The translations under genes were made by a program, and so were the position numbers. Positions 58,430 through 64,000 of a stretch of 64,000 nucleotides of DNA are shown here, one piece after another. How positions within the stretch are numbered: position 1 is the first letter of the stretch; the number at the start of each line of letters is the position of its first letter. Below the pieces are notes generated by a model, which was given only the letters and a program-made list of their open reading frames with translations, ran no database searches and was not told where the DNA came from. The DNA is from Algoriphagus aquimarinus (GTDB taxonomy: Bacteria > Bacteroidota > Bacteroidia > Cytophagales > Cyclobacteriaceae), in NCBI RefSeq assembly GCF_007997215.1, contig NZ_VORW01000018.1, forward strand, positions 28,147 through 92,146, given 5' to 3'.

Positions 58430-60906
58430 TAATTGTCTTTACCATTTTCGGGCTGAAGATTGAAATGAACTGGATTATCTACTTTGGTTTTAAGCAAAGC
58501 AATCTCCAATACTTCCTCCACTCTGTTTACAAAGTGAAACTCCACTCCTTTTACGTAGTGCTCATCGATCTCCTCAATATCCCTTTTGTTCTTGCTGCAA
58601 AGAATAATCTCTTTGATTCCAGCTCTTTTAGCTGCTAGGATTTTCTCCTTGATACCGCCTACAGGCATTACCTTACCTATCAAACTGATCTCGCCAGTCA
58701 TGGCTACTCTTGCCTTTATTTTTCTCTGAGTGTACACGGAAGCCATCGCCGTCAGCATGGTAATTCCTGCCGAAGGTCCATCTTTAGGAACAGCACCAGC
58801 AGGTACGTGAATATGAAGATCATACTGATCAAATACTCTATGATCAATGCCCAAGGTCTCAGCCTTGGATTTAAGATAAGATAAGGCAGTCATGGCCGAT
58901 TCTTTCATTACGTCTCCCAGCTGACCAGATAGCGTAAGTTTACCTTTACCTCTACTTAGGCTAGTTTCGATGAATAAAATCTCACCACCCACACTGGTCC
59001 AAGCCAAGCCTGTTACTACTCCAGCAGTACTGTTATCAGTGTAAGACTCCTTATCGAAAATCTCAGAACCTAAGACCCTTCTCACTACTGCAGCAGTAAT
59101 TTTCGGATTATATTCTTCTTCCATCGCAATAGATTTGGCGATATTTCTCACCACTTTACCTATTACTCGTTCCAGGCTTCTTACTCCTGATTCTCTGGTA
59201 TAATCTTCTATTAATTTCACCAAGGCAGCCTTGTCAAAAGAAATCTGCTTGGCTTTCAGGCCATGTTCTTTTCTCTGCTTAGGAACTAAATGGCGCTTGG
59301 CTATTTCCACCTTCTCTTCTTGCGTATAGCCTGTCACTTCAATGATTTCCATCCTGTCTCGTAAAGCAGGCTGAATGGTATCCAGTGAATTGGCTGTAGC
59401 AATGAATAAAACTTTGCTCAAGTCATACTCTACTTCTAGGTAGTTATCCAAGAAGGCATTGTTTTGCTCTGGATCCAGCACTTCCAAAAAGGCTGAAGAA
59501 GGATCTCCACGGAAATCAGAAGAAAGCTTATCAATCTCATCCAGTACATAAACCGGGTTTGAGATTTTTACTTTTTTCATATTCTGGATGATCTTACCAG
59601 GCATTGCACCTACGTAAGTTTTACGGTGACCACGGATCTCCGCTTCGTCGTGCATACCTCCAAGAGACATCCGGATATATTTTCTCCCTAAAGCTGCAGC
59701 CACAGACTTACCAAGAGAGGTTTTACCTACACCTGGAGGGCCATAGAGGCAAAGAATTGGTCCTTTCAGATCATTCTTCAACTTCAACACAGCAAGGTAT
59801 TCTATGATTCTTTCCTTAACTTTTTCCAGTCCAAAGTGATCTCCATCCAACACCTTCTTGGCATGCTTCAAATCAAAGTTATCCTGAGTAAACTCATTCC
59901 ATGGCAATTCCACCATCGTTTCTGCATAATTCAATGCAATCGGATATTCTGCCGCAGAAGGGTTAATTCTAAGGATTTTGTCTAATTCTTTCTGAAAATG
60001 CTTGTTGACTTCAGGTGGCCAATTTTTCAAGGCTCCCCGAGCGGCAAGATCTTCCACTTCTTTTTCGGGACCTTCGTCACCAAGTTCAGTTTGAAGTACC
60101 TTCATCTGCTGACGTAGGAAATAATCCCGCTGCTGCTGATCGATATCAGTATGAACTTTCTTCTGAATCTCAGATTTCAGCTCCAGCATCTGGATATCCT
60201 TCATCATGAATTCAAGCAGAAGTGTCGCACGCTCTACACCATCGTTAATCTCTAACAACCGTTGCTTGGACTCGACCGGAGCATTGATATTTGAAGAAAG
60301 GAAATGGGTAAGAAAAGGCGTATTGTCAATGTTGTCCAACGCAACTTGAGCTTCACGGGGAATTTCCGGATTCAAATGAAGGATTCGTGTAGCAGATTCC
60401 TTCAAGGACTCCTCAAGCGCCTGAATCTTTTTGGAGCTTTTTGGGAAATTCTCCTCTAGATACTCCGCTTTTGCCATGAAATAAGGATCATCAGTGATTT
60501 GCTCACTGATTTTAAAACGCTTTTTCCCTTGAATAATGATCGTAGTATTCCCGTCAGGAAGTACAATCATTTTGATGATCTTGGCGAGCGTACCTACTTG
60601 GTAGATATCCTCCCATCCTGGATCATCGATATTTGGATTGATCTGAGCGCAAACTCCAATCAACTTATTTCCTTTTTGGGCTTTTTTCACCAGACGGATA
60701 GATCTCTGTCTTCCAACAGTGATAGGAATCACGACACCTGGGAAAAGGACTGTATTTCTTACTGAAAGGATAGGAATCTCTTCTTCAAGAATTTCCTTAC
60801 CGGGTGCATCATCCTCCTCGTCCGTAATCAGTTGGATCAGATCTCCCTCACCGGAAAATTCACCGACCATTAAGTTTTGAAACACAGAATTTTCGAATTG
60901 GCTCAT
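58429..60906 (-). CDS. lon: ATP-dependent protease Lon
   Basis: Homohexameric cytoplasmic protease for damaged and regulatory proteins. The 825-residue protein has the N-terminal LON substrate domain (about 45-245, PILSVRNTVLFPGVVIP), a coiled-coil linker, the AAA+ module with Walker A LYGPPGVGKTS (about 392-402) and VYVLDEIDKLS, and the C-terminal peptidase. The catalytic dyad is S712 in DGPSAGIT and K755 in GGIKEKI. An acidic N-terminal leader (residues 14-40) precedes the LON domain, as in other Bacteroidota. Next to hslU it forms a proteolysis neighbourhood. No heat-shock promoter motif could be recognised upstream. Confidence 0.96.
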   Translation of the reverse strand: MSQFENSVFQNLMVGEFSGEGDLIQLITDEEDDAPGKEILEEEIPILSVRNTVLFPGVVIPITVGRQRSIRLVKKAQKGNKLIGVCAQINPNIDDPGWEDIYQVGTLAKIIKMIVLPDGNTTIIIQGKKRFKISEQITDDPYFMAKAEYLEENFPKSSKKIQALEESLKESATRILHLNPEIPREAQVALDNIDNTPFLTHFLSSNINAPVESKQRLLEINDGVERATLLLEFMMKDIQMLELKSEIQKKVHTDIDQQQRDYFLRQQMKVLQTELGDEGPEKEVEDLAARGALKNWPPEVNKHFQKELDKILRINPSAAEYPIALNYAETMVELPWNEFTQDNFDLKHAKKVLDGDHFGLEKVKERIIEYLAVLKLKNDLKGPILCLYGPPGVGKTSLGKSVAAALGRKYIRMSLGGMHDEAEIRGHRKTYVGAMPGKIIQNMKKVKISNPVYVLDEIDKLSSDFRGDPSSAFLEVLDPEQNNAFLDNYLEVEYDLSKVLFIATANSLDTIQPALRDRMEIIEVTGYTQEEKVEIAKRHLVPKQRKEHGLKAKQISFDKAALVKLIEDYTRESGVRSLERVIGKVVRNIAKSIAMEEEYNPKITAAVVRRVLGSEIFDKESYTDNSTAGVVTGLAWTSVGGEILFIETSLSRGKGKLTLSGQLGDVMKESAMTALSYLKSKAETLGIDHRVFDQYDLHIHVPAGAVPKDGPSAGITMLTAMASVYTQRKIKARVAMTGEISLIGKVMPVGGIKEKILAAKRAGIKEIILCSKNKRDIEEIDEHYVKGVEFHFVNRVEEVLEIALLKTKVDNPVHFNLQPENGKDN

Positions 60907-60952
60907 ATAGACAGAATGACAGCTAAGCTGTCGGTTTTTTGCTAAAATAAAA

Positions 60953-60981
60953 GAAGAACCCCCAAAATACGAAGGTTCTTC
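60953..60981 (-). terminator. terminator behind the TIG/kelch lipoprotein gene
   Basis: Stem GAAGAACC (60953-60960) / GGTTCTTC (60974-60981) with a 13-nt loop; on the minus strand it is followed by TTTTATTTTA. It lies between the lipoprotein stop (61034) and the lon start (60906). Confidence 0.8.
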
Positions 60982-61033
60982 CTAAAAGGTCAAGGTGTAT
61001 GCCAATAGACCGAAGTGGTCAGATTGGCAGATA

Positions 61034-63085
61034 TCAATTTTGAAAATATGCTGGATCTACTTGATACATCACATTTTCAAAGTATGAACTCGTATAGATC
61101 TTATCCTTTGAGGTAAATATAAAAGGTGGCTGCCCATAGTGGTTGCCTTTAACAGTTACTCCAGGCACTACTTTCCTACTATAAGATTGCATATTTATGC
61201 TCTGAAGAACTGACCCCATAAACACATACGCAAAATCTCCTATTGGCATAACTACATTTCCATTAGCTATTCCTAAGAAAGGATATTTTGCAAGCTCCAC
61301 CCAATCTTCAGATGCACTATCAAATCTCATTAATCTAGTGGCTCTGAAATCTGAATTTACAATTTCATTCACCAGCCCATAAACATTACCCTGATATTTG
61401 AAAGTCGTCTCAAAGTCCCATACATCTAAGGATGGGAACTTCTTACTCCAAGTACTCCATGTCTTTGTAGTCAGGTTAAATTTGTATCCCTCGACCACTT
61501 TTTGAATATCAATTTCATCTTTATAATATCCACCACCGAAATACAAATACCCTCCAGAAACAAACAATGCTTTTGGTGTAGATGCTTTGGATGGTATTTT
61601 GGGCAATTCAGTCAGAATTCCTGTGACCAGATCATAACTATAAAATCTTCCGGGAGTATTTGCAATCACTTCATTTTCTCCTGCGAAATAAACCTTGTCC
61701 TCATGAATTACAGCAAATGAAGAAGCAATACTTCCCTGATTAAGATCAACAGTTTTCAAGATCCTGCCCGTTTTCTTATCAGGATCTACTTCTGTAATTT
61801 TCCCATCCACCAACCATATACCCTTGTCACGCCAAGTAACAGATCTCCCAGGTTTGGCGGCAGTAAATGGGAAATTGTGAGTATACATATAAGACAATGA
61901 AGGATCAGTATTCTCTACCGTAACGTAATTAGTAGATTTCACTCCTGCATTGAATGCCCAAACCTTAAAGAATCGAGGATTTGGTACTGCATTACTCTGC
62001 ACATAAACTTTAATTTCATTTGGAGTGACATTATAATTAACATCGAATTGCTGTCCTTCTACATCTGAAACAAAAAAATTACTAAATGGATTTACAGAAT
62101 TGAAGTTGGTCCCTTTGATTATCAAGTTTGAAAAAATAGACCCTGATTTTACTGTTTGCCCTGGTAGAAGTTCAGTCCTCATTATTTTTATACTGTTTTT
62201 TACCTCATAGCCTTTGCCACGCAAGTAAACTTGGAATGCTGGTTGGAGTGTCTCAAAATTGGCAAATGGCTTGAACACAATTAAAGTATCAGAGTTACTT
62301 ACTATCTCTATGTTATAATTAGGGTAGCTAAGGGACATATTACCATCTCTTAGGTATTTACCCTTTATGTAAAAACTTTCTTCGTATCTAAACTCCTTAT
62401 CCGACTCATAGAAAATTGGATCATAAAACTTTATATCAGTATTAATTTCCAACGTTTTATCTAAAATTGAAATTTTAACTATAATCTTTCCATCGTAATC
62501 ATACGGATAGCCAAAACCCAACTCTTCTGGGATAATTATCTTGAAGCTGTCGTTATTAATGTCAACTATGTTAGCCTTTCCGTTGTTGACAAGCACCTCA
62601 TAGTTCGCCTCATCTGTACTAAATCTGGATCCATAAACGGTAAGCGTATCTCCAAAATATACTTCTGGACCACCAACCAATTTGTCAAAAATAAAACCCT
62701 CTGATCCTTGGCTCTTGAAATTAACAGTTTGTGAATACACGATCGATTGGCTAGTCTTGATAAAAGCCACTACAAAATAAATTTGACCTTTGACCATTGA
62801 GTGATCCCCGACTAGCTTAAAAGTACTTTGAGGACGACCTTCTGATTTTATCACCTCTCCATCCCCCACTCTAGGCTCAAAATCTTTACTGTATACAAAA
62901 CCGTATTCCAAAATTTCATCGGAGCCAAAATCGTACACATTTGCACTGAATTCTGCCCCCGTAGAAGTTACTTCCTGTATGTAGGTTACGCTGAAACGCG
63001 GATTGGTTCTTGGCACCACTTCATCGTTTTCGTTACAGGAAAAGACCACCACTAAAGCAATAAGAACTATCCAATTCTTTTTCAT
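61034..63085 (-). CDS. surface lipoprotein with IPT/TIG and kelch-like domains
   Basis: A 683-residue lipoprotein (MKKNWIVLIALVVVFSC, lipobox Cys17). An N-terminal fibronectin-like domain (about 30-120, with GAEFSANVYDFGSDEILEYGFVYS split over two strands) is followed by three IPT/TIG Ig-like domains (about 130-400; for example GDTLTVYGSRFS, ESFYIKGKYL, SNLIIKGTNF). The last 280 residues look like a kelch-type beta-propeller with repeated GGYLYFGGGYY and FKYQGNVYGLV strands. Such proteins sit on the outer membrane of Bacteroidota and bind glycans or partners; the ligand is unknown. It is 4 bp downstream of the barrel gene at 63090, so the two form an operon and probably act together. Confidence 0.82.
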   Translation of the reverse strand: MKKNWIVLIALVVVFSCNENDEVVPRTNPRFSVTYIQEVTSTGAEFSANVYDFGSDEILEYGFVYSKDFEPRVGDGEVIKSEGRPQSTFKLVGDHSMVKGQIYFVVAFIKTSQSIVYSQTVNFKSQGSEGFIFDKLVGGPEVYFGDTLTVYGSRFSTDEANYEVLVNNGKANIVDINNDSFKIIIPEELGFGYPYDYDGKIIVKISILDKTLEINTDIKFYDPIFYESDKEFRYEESFYIKGKYLRDGNMSLSYPNYNIEIVSNSDTLIVFKPFANFETLQPAFQVYLRGKGYEVKNSIKIMRTELLPGQTVKSGSIFSNLIIKGTNFNSVNPFSNFFVSDVEGQQFDVNYNVTPNEIKVYVQSNAVPNPRFFKVWAFNAGVKSTNYVTVENTDPSLSYMYTHNFPFTAAKPGRSVTWRDKGIWLVDGKITEVDPDKKTGRILKTVDLNQGSIASSFAVIHEDKVYFAGENEVIANTPGRFYSYDLVTGILTELPKIPSKASTPKALFVSGGYLYFGGGYYKDEIDIQKVVEGYKFNLTTKTWSTWSKKFPSLDVWDFETTFKYQGNVYGLVNEIVNSDFRATRLMRFDSASEDWVELAKYPFLGIANGNVVMPIGDFAYVFMGSVLQSINMQSYSRKVVPGVTVKGNHYGQPPFIFTSKDKIYTSSYFENVMYQVDPAYFQN

Positions 63086-63089
63086 CGTA

Positions 63090-63836
63090 TTAAAATTCTA
63101 ACCCTAATTGAAGTGAAACATAAGTACGGTTAAGGTTAATAAGTGGTGAAGCTAAAATCTGAACATTATAATAGTCTTTGAAAAACTCCACTCCCAGTTC
63201 AGTAAAAACCTTCATCTTGTCAGAAATCGTGAAATTAGCCCCTGTTTTCAAGCTAGGGAAAACTTTATTTGTTGAAACTCGCATAATCTTCTCTTCAACC
63301 AATTGAATCTCACCGGGCTTATAAGTAGCAGTTAATTCTAAAATGCCCAATTCAGTTATACCGGAACTGAACCATCCAGATAATACCAAACCCAGATATA
63401 AATCAAAATCTTTTCTTTTGACAAAACTATAGTTGTAGCTAAAAGGAATAACAATGCTATTCTCCCGAAAAGTCTGACTTGCAGTAACTAAGTCATTCCC
63501 TTTATAAATACTAGCGTCAATAGTACCTGAATACATTACATAGCCTATCCTAAGATCTAATGAGGATTTTGGGAATCTTCTGAAATCATGTAATCTAAAT
63601 CCTGCGAAGGCAACGTAGCGTGATGAGTTGGTAAAAGCGTAATTAAACTTATTTGGAACATTGCTTGCTGAGGTGAAATCTGCACCAAGTCCCAAAGAGA
63701 AAGTGGGGGATAATTTCACAAATGGTATTTTTTCTATATGCAGCTTATAGGGTAATTCCTCACATTCGTGATATTGGGTTAGAATCCTGATAAAATCCTG
63801 CTCATCTAGCCTGGACTTTTCAATCAGATCTTGCAT
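63090..63836 (-). CDS. outer-membrane beta-barrel domain protein, N-terminus probably missing
   Basis: A 248-residue protein whose residues 40-248 alternate hydrophobic and polar residues, rich in Tyr/Phe/Ser, ending in VSLQLGLEF with a terminal aromatic: an outer-membrane barrel. It has no signal peptide. The first 40 residues (MQDLIEKSRLDEQDFIRILT, then QYHECEELPYKL) look like the middle part of larger Bacteroidota barrel proteins, where a Cys-rich periplasmic helix precedes the barrel. The same frame runs open for 12 codons upstream of the ATG (including TSGTCGFE) until a TGA at 63873-63875. So the gene is either truncated or starts at a non-standard codon. It lies 4 bp before the TIG/kelch gene. 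Confidence 0.65.
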   Translation of the reverse strand: MQDLIEKSRLDEQDFIRILTQYHECEELPYKLHIEKIPFVKLSPTFSLGLGADFTSASNVPNKFNYAFTNSSRYVAFAGFRLHDFRRFPKSSLDLRIGYVMYSGTIDASIYKGNDLVTASQTFRENSIVIPFSYNYSFVKRKDFDLYLGLVLSGWFSSGITELGILELTATYKPGEIQLVEEKIMRVSTNKVFPSLKTGANFTISDKMKVFTELGVEFFKDYYNVQILASPLINLNRTYVSLQLGLEF

Positions 63837-64000
63837 TTCAAATCCACAAGTTCCTGATGTTAATATTTTCAGTCACTAGTGTCCGACTAAAGTAAGAATT
63901 TCTCAGAGAGGTTGAAAAGAACTTAATCAGAGGAGATTTTTGGGTGAAATTGGAATGTAAGCCCACTAGGTTGGAAATAGGGCCGTTTGGTTGGCTTTCA

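Overview
The window reads as a contiguous piece of a Bacteroidota chromosome, most likely order Cytophagales (an Algoriphagus/Cyclobacteriaceae-like organism). This rests on gene content and signals, not on a marker gene: a type III glutamine synthetase, a MenF/MenD menaquinone cluster, 'putative porin' and TIG/kelch lipoproteins, a Lacal_2735-type small protein, a decayed 6-bladed beta-propeller lipoprotein, weak Shine-Dalgarno sequences, and several promoters of the Bacteroidota form TTG-N19-TAnnTTTG. No rRNA, tRNA, CRISPR array, insertion sequence or prophage was seen. Both ends cut genes or gene contexts: fabH is 5'-truncated by the window edge, and the last gene looks N-terminally incomplete on biological grounds.

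Layout. 1-8 kb: tail of fabH with a coupled unknown gene, a secreted MORN-repeat protein, a small coiled-coil protein, a cupin of the phosphomannose-isomerase type, glnN (GSIII) and the tRNA methylthiotransferase mtaB. 8-17 kb: eukaryote-type glycogen branching enzyme, a GMC oxidoreductase, a MacB-like permease, then a tightly packed minus-strand operon lpxK-porin-miaE. 17-24 kb: nif3-like gene and zinc-ribbon coiled-coil gene, a convergent phosphatase, then the overlapping menaquinone genes menI-menF-menD facing a GH16 glucanase lipoprotein. 24-34 kb: membrane-linked XRE regulator, VanZ protein, and a complete histidine-utilisation set (LysR regulator, hutH, hutI, hutU, hutG) that turns histidine into glutamate plus formamide, followed by a frameshifted beta-propeller remnant.

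34-47.5 kb is the most accessory-looking part: an AraD1-like protein paired with a 981-residue FAD/Fe-S oxidoreductase, a YdcF protein, a STAND-type ATPase preceded by three tandem TTACGTAA palindromes, a hipBA toxin-antitoxin pair whose promoter is enclosed by a 17-bp inverted repeat, and a 1295-residue UPF1-like (COG1112) helicase coupled to a short-chain dehydrogenase. 47.5-64 kb: rlmD with an overlapping unknown gene, a serine hydrolase, an HtrA protease, an MscS channel, a cold-shock protein, a SixA phosphatase, a second SDR, the proteases HslU and Lon, and a surface-protein pair (beta-barrel plus TIG/kelch lipoprotein).

Functionally the window mixes housekeeping (fatty acid, lipid A, menaquinone, tRNA/rRNA modification, proteolysis) with catabolism (histidine, glycogen, beta-glucan). 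The best candidates for something undescribed are the hipBA/helicase/ATPase neighbourhood at 39.5-47.3 kb and the regulatory repeats in front of the ATPase, the XRE-membrane regulator and hipB. None of these proves a new system from sequence alone. Short quasi-periodic sequences fill several spacers (30.2, 38.0, 38.6 and 56.0-56.15 kb).
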